Below are positions 7,917 through 15,458 of a stretch of 64,000 nucleotides of DNA, piece by piece (positions within the stretch are counted from its first letter, which is position 1; each line of letters opens with the position of its first letter). The position numbers and the translations under genes were made by a program. Origin of the DNA: Spirochaetota bacterium (GTDB lineage: Bacteria > Spirochaetota > Spirochaetia > Treponematales > UBA12059); contig JAKLDN010000003.1 of NCBI GenBank assembly GCA_022703505.1, positions 248,001 to 312,000 of the forward strand, in the 5' to 3' direction. Below the pieces are notes generated by a model. It was not told where the DNA came from and did no database searches. It was given only the letters and a program-made list of their open reading frames with translations.

Positions 7917-9419
7917 ATGAGCGTCCGAGTCCGCTACGCCCCGTCGCCGACGGGACTCCAGCATATCGGCGGGGTGCGCACCGCCCTGTTCAACTACCTC
8001 TTCGCCCGGGCCAACGGGGGGAAGTTCATCCTGCGCCTGGAGGACACGGACCGCACCCGGTCCTCCGAGGAGTACGTGAAGAACCTCTACGACACCTTCG
8101 ACTGGCTGGGGATCCGCTGGGACGAGGGACCCGACGTGGGCGGCCCGAAGGGGCCCTACGTGCAGTCCGAGCGCTTCGGTCTGTACCGCCAGTACGCTGA
8201 AAAGCTCGTGGCCGCGGGCAAGGCCTACTACTGCTTCTGCGGGGAGGACCGGCTCTCCCGGATGCGCTCCGACGCGGAACCCGAGGAGGGGGAGGGCGCG
8301 GCCAGCTACGGCTACGACCGGGCCTGCCGGAACATCGAGAGCGCGGAGGCCCGGCGCCGGGCCGAGGCGGGGGAGGCCCATGTCATCCGCCTCAAGATCC
8401 CCCTGGAGGGGACCACGAAGTTCCGGGACCTCCTCCTCGGCGAGATCGAGTGGAAGAACGCCGACGTGTCCCCGGACCCCGTGCTCCTCAAGAGCGACGG
8501 ATTCCCGACCTACCACCTGGCGAACGTGGTGGACGACCACCTCATGGAGATCACCCACGTGATGCGGGCCCAGGAGTGGATACCCTCGGCGCCGATGCAC
8601 ATGATCATGTACGAGGCCTTCGGCTGGACACCTCCCTCGCTCTGCCACCTCCCCATGGTCCTGGGCTCGGACGGGCACAAGCTGTCCAAGCGCCACGGGG
8701 CCACGGCGGTCAACGAGTTCCGGACGAAAGGCTACGTGAAGGAAGCCCTGATCAACTACGTGGCCATGCTGGGGGCCAGCTACGAGGACGGCCGGGACCT
8801 CTACTCACTGGAGGATCTGGCTCGGCTCTTCCGGATCGACCGGATCAACAAGGCTCCCGCGGTCTTCGACTACGTCAAGCTCGAGTGGTTCAACGGCCAG
8901 TACATCCGTGCCAAGGAGGACGGTGAGCTTACGGAAATGCTCCTGCCCTTCGCCGTGGACGCGGGGCTCTTCGGAGCCCCGGGAACCCGGCCCTCCGGCG
9001 GCCAGGACAGCCTCTTCAGGTCCGCGGTGCCCCTGGTCAAGGAGCGCCTTTCGTACCTGAGCGAGGCGCCCGCCAAGCTGGCCTACCTCTTCTCCGAGCC
9101 GCCCCTGGCCCCGGTCGAGGAGTTCATCCCCAAGAAGCTGGACGCTCCCCGGGCCGCGGAGCTCCTGGCCATCGCCGCCGCCCTGCTTCCGGACTGCGAC
9201 CTGTCCGACATCCCCGCCAGCGAGGAGAAGTTCCGGACCAAGGCCGCCGAGGCCGGCTGCAAGCTGGGGGACCTGATGATGCCCCTGCGGGTGGCCGTCA
9301 CGGGCAGCCGGGTGAGCCCCCCCCTCTTCGAGTCCATCCGCTTATTGGGCCTGCCCGCGGTACTGGCCCGGGCGGCCAAGGCCCGGGCGGCCCTGGCCGC
9401 GGCCGGGAGCGCCCCGTGA
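7917..9419 (+). CDS. gltX: glutamyl-tRNA synthetase
   Basis: Charges tRNA(Glu) with glutamate. 500 residues, class I. The signature PSPTGLQHIGG gives the HIGH-type motif at residues 16-19, and KLSKRHG is the KMSKS loop. It keeps the bacterial C-terminal anticodon-binding region. It overlaps the next gene by 4 bp (GTGA). A separate glnS at 31.6 kb implies direct Gln-tRNA charging, so this enzyme need not be non-discriminating. Confidence 0.97.
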   Translation: MSVRVRYAPSPTGLQHIGGVRTALFNYLFARANGGKFILRLEDTDRTRSSEEYVKNLYDTFDWLGIRWDEGPDVGGPKGPYVQSERFGLYRQYAEKLVAAGKAYYCFCGEDRLSRMRSDAEPEEGEGAASYGYDRACRNIESAEARRRAEAGEAHVIRLKIPLEGTTKFRDLLLGEIEWKNADVSPDPVLLKSDGFPTYHLANVVDDHLMEITHVMRAQEWIPSAPMHMIMYEAFGWTPPSLCHLPMVLGSDGHKLSKRHGATAVNEFRTKGYVKEALINYVAMLGASYEDGRDLYSLEDLARLFRIDRINKAPAVFDYVKLEWFNGQYIRAKEDGELTEMLLPFAVDAGLFGAPGTRPSGGQDSLFRSAVPLVKERLSYLSEAPAKLAYLFSEPPLAPVEEFIPKKLDAPRAAELLAIAAALLPDCDLSDIPASEEKFRTKAAEAGCKLGDLMMPLRVAVTGSRVSPPLFESIRLLGLPAVLARAAKARAALAAAGSAP

Positions 9420-9883
9420 TCGATCAGCGCCGCCCCGCCGCCTACGAGCGGATCTACCGGCAGTTGGAGCCCCTGATCCGGGAGAAGTCCCCCAACTTGG
9501 TTGCGGGCATGGCCACGGTCGCGGCCCTCCTGCACGGCAAACTGAGGCACCACTTCTGGACAGGGTTCTACTTCGTCGCGGGTCCCGAGGAGCTCCACGT
9601 GGGACCCTACCAGGGCTCCGTGGCGTGCCAGGTGCTCAAGGGGCGGGGGGTCTGCCTGCACGCCGTGAAGACCGGGGCCCCCGTGGTAGTCCCGGACGTG
9701 GAAGCCTTCCCGGGCCACATCGCCTGCGACTCCCGGTCCAAGAGCGAGATCGTCCTGCCCCTCAGGAAGGACGGCCGGGTGGTGGCGGTCCTGGACATCG
9801 ACTCCGACAAGCCCGCACAGTGGGACTCCGACGACGTGGAGCCCCTGGCGAGGATCGTGAGCCTCCTGGAGCCCCTGGCCTAG
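9416..9883 (+). CDS. msrC: free methionine-(R)-sulfoxide reductase (GAF domain)
   Basis: Reduces free Met-(R)-O, protecting against oxidation. 155 residues, one GAF domain. The family block GPYQGSVAC...GVC...VVPDVEAFPGHIACDSRSKSEIVLPL is complete, with the three conserved cysteines at 71, 80 and 104. The GTG start overlaps the gltX stop by 4 bp, so translation is coupled. The pairing with a tRNA synthetase has no obvious logic beyond housekeeping. Well recognised. Confidence 0.9.
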   Translation: MIDQRRPAAYERIYRQLEPLIREKSPNLVAGMATVAALLHGKLRHHFWTGFYFVAGPEELHVGPYQGSVACQVLKGRGVCLHAVKTGAPVVVPDVEAFPGHIACDSRSKSEIVLPLRKDGRVVAVLDIDSDKPAQWDSDDVEPLARIVSLLEPLA

Positions 9884-9941
9884 CGGACCGTCCGTGCCGC
9901 CGCCCACGGATGCCGCCGGCATGGAGCGATGGACGGGACGC

Positions 9942-10415
9942 TCAAGCCCCTCCCGCCAGCCTCCGGAGGCACTCCACCACCAGGGCGTGGTCCTCCTCCT
10001 GGGGGAGGCCGGACACGGTCGCGCAGGCGACGATCCCCACGTTCCGGACCCGGATCGGAACGGCGCCCCCGTGGGCGCTGTACTCGAAGGAACTGACGAA
10101 GGACTTCTCCTCGAGGGTCTTTCCCGCCAGGGCCAGGCCGACCCCCACGGCCAGGGAGGACTTGGAAAAGCGGAAGGCGCAGGCGGACTTGCGGCGGACC
10201 CACTCGTCGTTGTCCGGGGTGGCTCCCGGAAGGGCCGCGTGGAAGAGGATCTGCCCGGGCCGCCGCACGTCCACGGCCACGGGGGCCTTCCGCCTCCGGG
10301 CCTCTTCCGTCAGGAGGAGACCCAAGCGCCAGGCGTCCTCCTCGTCGAAACGGTCCAGGGCGAGGGCGGCTTCCTCCGCGGAGATCCGGTCCAGGAGTTC
10401 TTTTGTAGGGTTCAT
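9942..10415 (-). CDS. UPF0303 / YBR137W-like heme-binding-fold protein
   Basis: 157 residues. The sequence FDEEDAWRLGLLLTEEARRRK, then PVAVDVRRPGQILFHAALPG and TPDNDEWVRRK, matches the UPF0303 family, related to the GlcG/HbpS fold. The biochemical role is not settled. ATG 10415 is preferred to an upstream in-frame ATG at 10451, because a TATACT box ends 6 nt before 10415 and would lie inside the longer version. It converges on the msrC gene. Confidence 0.82.
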   Translation of the reverse strand: MNPTKELLDRISAEEAALALDRFDEEDAWRLGLLLTEEARRRKAPVAVDVRRPGQILFHAALPGATPDNDEWVRRKSACAFRFSKSSLAVGVGLALAGKTLEEKSFVSSFEYSAHGGAVPIRVRNVGIVACATVSGLPQEEDHALVVECLRRLAGGA

Positions 10416-10421
10416 GGACGG

Positions 10422-10451
10422 AGTATACCCCGTGCGGGGAAGGACCGTCAC
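10422..10451 (-). promoter_or_regulatory. leaderless-type promoter of the UPF0303 gene
   Basis: On the minus strand GTGACG (10451-10446), 18 nt, then TATACT (10427-10422), with 6 nt to the ATG at 10415. Confidence 0.55.
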
Positions 10452-10459
10452 GGTTCCGG

Positions 10460-10891
10460 CTACAGACCCCGTAGTTCCGCCGCCGAGATCGTCCGTATCC
10501 CTTTCGCCTTCAGGACCTCCCGGGCCCGCTCGCGCTCGTCGATCTTGCAGACGACCACGGCATGTTCCCGGGCCTTGGCCACGAAGGCGTACATGTATTC
10601 CACGTTGAGTCCCGCCTCGTCCAGGACATCCAGGACCCGGGACATCCCGCCCGGCCGGTCCTCCACCTCCACGGCCACGACCTCCGTGGTCCGGGCCACG
10701 AAACCGTTCTCCTTCAGGACCCCCAGGCAGCGATCGGGATCCGCCACGATGATGCGGAGCACCCCGAAGTCCGAGGTGTCCGCCAGGGACAGGGCCCGCA
10801 GGTCGATCCCTTCCTTGGCGAGGATCCGGGTCACCTCCGCCAGCCGGCCTTTGGAGTTCTCCAGGAATATGGAAACTTGGTTCACGCTCAT
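10460..10891 (-). CDS. tandem ACT-domain protein
   Basis: 143 residues made of two ACT modules (about 3-68 and 71-138; VSIFLENSKGRLAEVTRIL and VEVEDRPGGMSRVLDVL). ACT modules bind amino acids or similar small ligands. Such stand-alone ACT pairs are usually found next to phenylacetate-CoA ligases, as here: the paaK-like gene ends 26 nt upstream, so the two form an operon. A GAGG site precedes ATG 10891. Likely a ligand sensor or modulator; the ligand is unknown. Confidence 0.9.
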   Translation of the reverse strand: MSVNQVSIFLENSKGRLAEVTRILAKEGIDLRALSLADTSDFGVLRIIVADPDRCLGVLKENGFVARTTEVVAVEVEDRPGGMSRVLDVLDEAGLNVEYMYAFVAKAREHAVVVCKIDERERAREVLKAKGIRTISAAELRGL

Positions 10892-10917
10892 ATCGCCTCC
10901 CCGGGTCCGAGCCCGGC

Positions 10918-12216
10918 TCAGATCTGCCGCTTGTCCAGGATCCGCTTGGCCTTGCCTTCGCTGCGCGCGATAGTCTTGGGTTCCACCAGCTTGACCCGGG
11001 AATGGATGTTCAAGGTCCCGTAGAGCCGGCTTTCGATGAGCTTTTCCGTGCGCTCCAGGTCGCGGATCTCGTCGGAGAAGAGGCCCTCGGTCATCTCCAC
11101 CTGGACCTCCAGGCTGTCCAGCTGGTTCCTGCGGTCCACGATGATCTGGTAGTGGGGCTCGACGCCCTCGATCGCCAGGATGACCTCCTCGATCTGGGAG
11201 GGGAAGACGTTCACCCCCCGGACGATGAGCATGTCGTCCGTTCGCCCGAGGAGGCGGTGCATCCGGACCGTGGTCCGCCCGCAGGGGCAGGGCGTGCGGT
11301 CCAGGTAGGTGATGTCCCGGGTCCGGTATCGGAGGATGGGCGTGCCCTGCTTGGTCAGGGTGGTGATGACGAGTTCTCCCTTCTGGCCGTCCGGGAGGAC
11401 TCGCCCCGTCTCGGGATCCACGATCTCCGGGTAGAAGAGGTCCTCGTTGACGTGGAGCCCGTCCTGGCGCTCGCATTCGAAGGCCACCCCGGGACCGATG
11501 ATCTCCGTGAGCCCGTAGATGTCGTAGGCCGCGAGGCCCAGGCTCGCCTGGATCTCCGAGCGCATGGTGTCGCTCCAGGGTTCCGCCCCGAAAAACCCGG
11601 CTCGGAGCCCCATGTCCCGGGGCTTCATCCCTTCTTCCCGGAGGGCTTCCGCCAGGTACAGGGCGTAGGAAGGGGTGCAGGTCAGTACCGTGGTGCCGAA
11701 GTCCCGCAGGAGCTCCACCTGGCGCTTGGTGTTCCCGCCGGAGATGGGCAGGACCGTGGCCCCGATCCTGCGGGCGCCGTAGTGCACCCCCAGGCCGCCG
11801 GTGAACAGGCCGTAGCCGTAGGCGTTCTGGACGATGTCGTGCCGGGTGGCCCCGCCCGCGGAGAGGGTGCGGGCCATGGCCTCCGCCCAGGTGTCCAGGT
11901 CTCCCGCGGTGTAGGCGTCCACCACGGGCTTGCCGGTGGTCCCCGAGGAGGTGTGGATCTCCACGATCTCCCGGAGATCCACCGCCAGGAGCTCGAAGGG
12001 GTACCCCGAGCGCAACTCGTCCTTGGTGGTGAAGGGCAGACGGGCCAGGTCGCCGATGCCCCGGATATCCCCGGGCTTGATCCCCGAGGCGTCCATCTTG
12101 GTACGGAAGAACGCGACCCTCCGGTACAGCATGTCCACCAGGGTTCCCAGGCGTTCGTCCTGCAGGCGCTTGAGCCCGTCCGGGGGAAGGGACTCGTAGT
12201 CGGGATTCCAGATCAA
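10918..12216 (-). CDS. paaK: phenylacetate-CoA ligase-type acyl-CoA synthetase
   Basis: Adenylate-forming enzyme that activates phenylacetate or another aryl acid to its CoA thioester. 432 residues. Motifs: HTSSGTTGKPV (ATP loop, about residue 88), YGLTEIIGPGV, and LGRTDDMLIVRGVNVFPSQIEE at the C-terminal hinge. The start is TTG 12216, with AAGGAG 8 nt upstream. No other phenylacetate pathway gene is present, so it may serve indolepyruvate or amino-acid-derived acids as in anaerobes; that is inference. Confidence 0.92.
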   Translation of the reverse strand: MIWNPDYESLPPDGLKRLQDERLGTLVDMLYRRVAFFRTKMDASGIKPGDIRGIGDLARLPFTTKDELRSGYPFELLAVDLREIVEIHTSSGTTGKPVVDAYTAGDLDTWAEAMARTLSAGGATRHDIVQNAYGYGLFTGGLGVHYGARRIGATVLPISGGNTKRQVELLRDFGTTVLTCTPSYALYLAEALREEGMKPRDMGLRAGFFGAEPWSDTMRSEIQASLGLAAYDIYGLTEIIGPGVAFECERQDGLHVNEDLFYPEIVDPETGRVLPDGQKGELVITTLTKQGTPILRYRTRDITYLDRTPCPCGRTTVRMHRLLGRTDDMLIVRGVNVFPSQIEEVILAIEGVEPHYQIIVDRRNQLDSLEVQVEMTEGLFSDEIRDLERTEKLIESRLYGTLNIHSRVKLVEPKTIARSEGKAKRILDKRQI

Positions 12217-12260
12217 GGCGGATTCTCCTTCCGGTCTTCGCGGCGGCAGTGATCGGCGGC

Positions 12261-12289
12261 AGTCTGGCGAACCGGATTGATTCTGTCAA
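12261..12289 (-). promoter_or_regulatory. promoter of the paaK-ACT operon
   Basis: On the minus strand a perfect TTGACA (12289-12284), 17 nt, then CAGACT (12266-12261), about 45 nt before the TTG start. Confidence 0.6.
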
Positions 12290-12365
12290 GAGAAACATGG
12301 CAAAAAATCCGGAGGCCTGGTGAGTTCGCTCCGGGTTCCGTACAATACGGGGCAAGGAGAACCGC

Positions 12366-13166
12366 ATGCCCACAGCACGAACCTCCTCCTCCTCCTCCTC
12401 CATTACCGGGTATTTCGTCCTCTCGTACCTCCTGTTCTGGGTTTTGCTGGGGGTGACCGGGTTCCTGATTTTCCTGAAGGCTCCCGGACCCCTGGTCGCG
12501 GCGATGAAGAACGTGTGCGCATGGGCTCCCACCTTCGCCCTGGCGATCCTCTTCCGGAGGTTGAATCCGGGAACGAGCTGGAAGGACTTCCTCCGGGCCC
12601 AGGTGGCCGAGAAGCCCCGGGCGGGACTCTTCCTGGCCGTCCTGGCCGCCCAGGCGGGCATCCTGGTCCTGGCCCGGGCCGTCCACTCCGCCCTGGGGGG
12701 ACAGCCCTTCGCCGCCTGGACGCTCCCGGCCCCGGCCGCACTGGCCGCCGCCTTCGTCGTGAACCTCACCTCGGGCCCCCTCGGGGAGGAACTGGGATGG
12801 CGGGGTTACGCCCTTCCCCGGCTTCGCCGGACAAGGTCAACGACCGCGTCCGGACTGCTCCTGGGCCTGGTCTGGGGGTTTTGGCACCTGCCTCTGTGGC
12901 TGATGTCCGGATTCTCCGGCCCGGACCTCCTTCGGTACGTCCTGGCCTTCCTGGCGGCCATCGTCTCCGTGTCGGTCCTCATCGCCCACGCCCTGGAACG
13001 AAACCGGAACATCCTGCTGGCCGTCTGGATCCATTTCTGGTTCAATTTCCTGGTCCAGCTCGCGGGGATCGATATCCTGGCCCTTATGACATACATCGCC
13101 GTAGGATACGGGTTCGCGGCTGTCCTGGTCGTAGCCCTCGCGGAACGCCGTCCCGCCGCGCCCTGA
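12366..13166 (+). CDS. CPBP-family intramembrane metalloprotease (CAAX-like)
   Basis: A 266-residue multi-pass membrane protein. It has the three CPBP/Abi motifs: EELGWRG near residue 140, FWHLPLW near 175, and a third histidine in WIHFWFNF near 222. These form the metal site of Rce1-type proteases. TACAAT at 12341 could be its -10 box, and AAGGAG precedes the ATG. Substrate unknown; bacterial members may process peptides or regulators. Confidence 0.88.
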   Translation: MPTARTSSSSSSITGYFVLSYLLFWVLLGVTGFLIFLKAPGPLVAAMKNVCAWAPTFALAILFRRLNPGTSWKDFLRAQVAEKPRAGLFLAVLAAQAGILVLARAVHSALGGQPFAAWTLPAPAALAAAFVVNLTSGPLGEELGWRGYALPRLRRTRSTTASGLLLGLVWGFWHLPLWLMSGFSGPDLLRYVLAFLAAIVSVSVLIAHALERNRNILLAVWIHFWFNFLVQLAGIDILALMTYIAVGYGFAAVLVVALAERRPAAP

Positions 13167-13297
13167 ACAGGGGTCCGCGGGAGGCGATCCGAGATGAGGC
13201 AGCCGGGGCGCAGCCGACCTTCCGGCCGACGGGATCCCCGGATCGAGCGAATTCCGTCGGCCCGAGTCCGGCCCTACCCATCCTTCCGGAAATAGGG

Positions 13298-13303
13298 TAT
13301 ACT
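13298..13303 (+). promoter_or_regulatory. putative -10 box for the RRM gene, long leader
   Basis: TATACT with no good -35 hexamer. If used, it gives a leader of about 105 nt before the TTG start at 13413. The interval 13167-13412 otherwise shows only an inverted pair CCGACGG/CCGTCGG (13228-13262) and no gene. Confidence 0.35.
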
Positions 13304-13412
13304 GCCGTCAGCTTGATCGCCGATCCGCGAGGATTTCCGATTCGGTCATCCGCGTCTTCTGCGGAACATGTTGAGGATACCCGCTCTACGTCGGCGGGTG
13401 GAGGAAAAGATT

Positions 13413-13685
13413 TTGGGCAAGAAACTGTATGTAGGAAACCTGAGCTACAATACCGGAGAGAACAGCCTCCGGGAGCTGTTCCAGAATTACGGCACCGTAG
13501 CGTCCGCCAAGATCATCACGGACCGGGATTCCGGCAATTCCAAGGGCTTCGGCTTCGTGGAGATGGGTTCGGACAGCGAAGCCCAGGCCGCCATCGCCGG
13601 GACCAACGGCACCGACCTCGACGGCCGGCAGATCAAGGTCAACGAGGCCATGGACAAGCCCCGCCGGGACGACAACCGCTGGTAG
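13413..13685 (+). CDS. RRM-type RNA-binding protein
   Basis: A single RNA-recognition motif of 90 residues. RNP2 is KLYVGNL at the N-terminus and RNP1 is KGFGFVEM. The C-terminus is short and basic (KPRRDDNRW). These small glycine-poor RRM proteins occur in cyanobacteria, spirochaetes and others and are often cold- or stress-responsive. The start is TTG 13413: GGAGG lies 8 nt upstream and the RRM begins immediately. The longer in-frame ATG at 13368 would add an odd basic extension. A strong terminator follows. Confidence 0.9.
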   Translation: MGKKLYVGNLSYNTGENSLRELFQNYGTVASAKIITDRDSGNSKGFGFVEMGSDSEAQAAIAGTNGTDLDGRQIKVNEAMDKPRRDDNRW

Positions 13686-13710
13686 ATCCGGCCGCGTTCC
13701 GCGCCTGAAA

Positions 13711-13740
13711 GCCGCCCCCTTCCGGGGCGGTTTTTCTTTT
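13711..13740 (+). terminator. rho-independent terminator after the RRM gene
   Basis: Stem CCGCCCC (13712-13718) and GGGGCGG (13724-13730) with a 5-nt loop, followed by TTTTTCTTTT. Confidence 0.9.
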
Positions 13741-13814
13741 TGGACTTCCCGTCCGCATCTCCGGAAGGTAGAATCGCCGGGATATTCCGAATCGTGCGAA
13801 ACGGGGGAGCTAAC

Positions 13815-14024
13815 ATGAATCATTCCGGCTGGATCTTCATGGCCATCGGGCTTTTCTCTGTGGTCTGCGCGGCCTTCGATTTCGAGTGGTTCATGAACCA
13901 CAGGAAGGCCCGGTTCTTCGTGAGGATCCTGGGCCGAACGGGCGCCCGGGTGTTCTATATCGTGCTGGGGGCGGCGATCCTGGTCCTGGGAGGACTGGTC
14001 CTGTTCGGCGCCCTGCATACCTAG
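13815..14024 (+). CDS. small two-helix membrane protein, Imm17-like
   Basis: 69 residues: helix 1 (about 6-22), the central segment FEWFMNHRKARFFVRILGRTGARVFY, then helix 2 (about 47-64). The N-H-R-K-A-R-F-F and GR.GAR.FYI pattern resembles the immunity-17 family of small membrane proteins, which are widespread even without toxins. No toxin gene is adjacent. GGGGGAG precedes the ATG. Low certainty on the family, good certainty that it is a gene. Confidence 0.65.
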   Translation: MNHSGWIFMAIGLFSVVCAAFDFEWFMNHRKARFFVRILGRTGARVFYIVLGAAILVLGGLVLFGALHT

Positions 14025-14052
14025 GCACCCCGGCCGGCGGGCCGGGGCCCGG

Positions 14053-14790
14053 TCAATACAGATGGCCCATGCGGTCCCGCTTGGTCTCCAGGTAGCTTCC
14101 GTCGTGGGGATTGGGCTCGATGACCACGGGAATCCGGCCGGTCACCTCGATGCCTTCCTTCCGCATCCCCTCGATCTTGTCCGGGTTGTTGGTCATGAGA
14201 CGGATCGACTTGATCCCGAGCAGACGAATGATCGCGGCGGTCACCGCGTAGTCCCGGGCGTCGTCCGGGAATCCCAGGTAGCGGTTGGCCTCCACCGTAT
14301 CCAGGCCGAGTTCCTGGAGGCGGTAAGCCTTGATCTTGTTCAATAGGCCTATGCCCCGGCCCTCCTGCTTCATGTACACCACGGCGCCCCGTCCCTCGGC
14401 CTCGACGTACCTCAGGGCCGCCTCCAGCTGGTCCCGGCAGTCGCAGCGGAGGCTGCCGAACACGTCCCCGGTATGGCACTGGGAGTGGATGCGCAGGGGC
14501 AGGTCCACCGCTCCTTCCACGGTCCCCTTGAGCACGGCGGTGTGCTCCTTGTCGTGCTTGGCGTCGTAGAACCCTGCGATCTCGAACTCTCCGAACCGGG
14601 TCGGGAGCCGGGCCCGCGCGACGAGCTGGACGCAGAGCTCCTCGTCCCGGCAGTAGGCGCCTTTTCCGGCGCAGAAGTACTCCTCCGCGTAGTAATCGGG
14701 CTTCCCCTTGAGCTTGGCTTCCAGCTCGGCCCGGCTCATCGTGTTGTCGCAGGATGCAAGGATCTCTTCGGGCGAGTTCAAGGTTTCCAT
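14053..14790 (-). CDS. ribA: GTP cyclohydrolase II
   Basis: Opens GTP to the first riboflavin-pathway intermediate with release of formate and pyrophosphate. The 245-residue protein is a stand-alone RibA without the RibB half. Zinc ligands are in HSQCHTGDVFGSLRCDC; the GTP-site block is MKQEGRGIGLLNKIKAY, followed by LMTNNPDKIEGM. About 50 extra N-terminal residues precede the core, rich in charge and two cysteines. The start at 14790 has GGGAG upstream; an in-frame ATG at 14826 is possible. Converges on the Imm17-like gene. Confidence 0.93.
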   Translation of the reverse strand: METLNSPEEILASCDNTMSRAELEAKLKGKPDYYAEEYFCAGKGAYCRDEELCVQLVARARLPTRFGEFEIAGFYDAKHDKEHTAVLKGTVEGAVDLPLRIHSQCHTGDVFGSLRCDCRDQLEAALRYVEAEGRGAVVYMKQEGRGIGLLNKIKAYRLQELGLDTVEANRYLGFPDDARDYAVTAAIIRLLGIKSIRLMTNNPDKIEGMRKEGIEVTGRIPVVIEPNPHDGSYLETKRDRMGHLY

Positions 14791-14868
14791 CCGCGTCTCC
14801 CGGCCGGATGACCCGGCCCGGGTCAAAGGTACTTACCGGATCGGCCGCGGGCAAGGCGGGGCGAAGGA

Positions 14869-15324
14869 TCAGAGCACCGAGACGACGGCTCCGGCCAGCA
14901 GGAGGACGGCGCCCAGGGCCTTGCGCAGGGTGAGGGGATCCCGGGCCGTACCCAGGAGCCCGAAATGGCTGACCGCCAGGGCCATGATTACCTGACCCGC
15001 CACCTGCAGGAGGAAGAGGCGCCGCGCCCCCAGGCGCGGCAGGAGGAGGATCGTCCCCAGGACCATGACGGAGCTCATGCTGCCCGCCAGGAGCAGGGCG
15101 GGAGGGAGCTCCAGAAGCCGAGAGGCCAGTCCGGGGGCGCCCGGGCGGACCAGGGTCCAGACCGACATCATGGCCGCGGAGGAGAGGAAGGCCACGAAGT
15201 AGAAGAGGGTGTTGGCCGCCAGGGGGGAGCCCGTGATCCGGGACACGAGGCCGTTCATGGGCTGGTAGATCGAGATGGTGGCTCCGAGGAGGCCCGCGGT
15301 GAGTAGGGCCGCGAAGGTGGACAT
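14869..15324 (-). CDS. DMT-superfamily inner-membrane protein (DUF606/YdcZ type)
   Basis: 151 residues with five hydrophobic helices. The opening pattern GATISIYQPMNGLVSRITGSPLAA and the terminal GAVLLLAGA block match the YdcZ/DUF606 branch of drug/metabolite transporters, which probably act as dimers. An AGGAG site precedes ATG 15324. Substrate unknown. Confidence 0.85.
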   Translation of the reverse strand: MSTFAALLTAGLLGATISIYQPMNGLVSRITGSPLAANTLFYFVAFLSSAAMMSVWTLVRPGAPGLASRLLELPPALLLAGSMSSVMVLGTILLLPRLGARRLFLLQVAGQVIMALAVSHFGLLGTARDPLTLRKALGAVLLLAGAVVSVL

Positions 15325-15421
15325 GGCTGTTCGCTCCTAGGGCCGGCCGCGCGCCGGATCTTTCGAATGGTACTTCGGGAAGGCGGCCCGAGTCAGCCCC
15401 CGGTCCGGCCGCGCGGCCGCG

Positions 15422-15450
15422 TTGACAGGAGGATCCGGGTAGCCTAGTGT
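15422..15450 (+). promoter_or_regulatory. leaderless-type promoter of the M81 peptidase gene
   Basis: Perfect TTGACA (15422-15427), 17 nt, TAGTGT (15445-15450), and 8 nt to ATG 15459, with no Shine-Dalgarno. Confidence 0.55.
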
Positions 15451-15458
15451 TACGGACC

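Noticed and set aside
13815-14024. Immunity protein of a toxin system
   Set aside because: Resembles the Imm17 family, but no toxin or secretion gene is adjacent, so a toxin-immunity role is not claimed.
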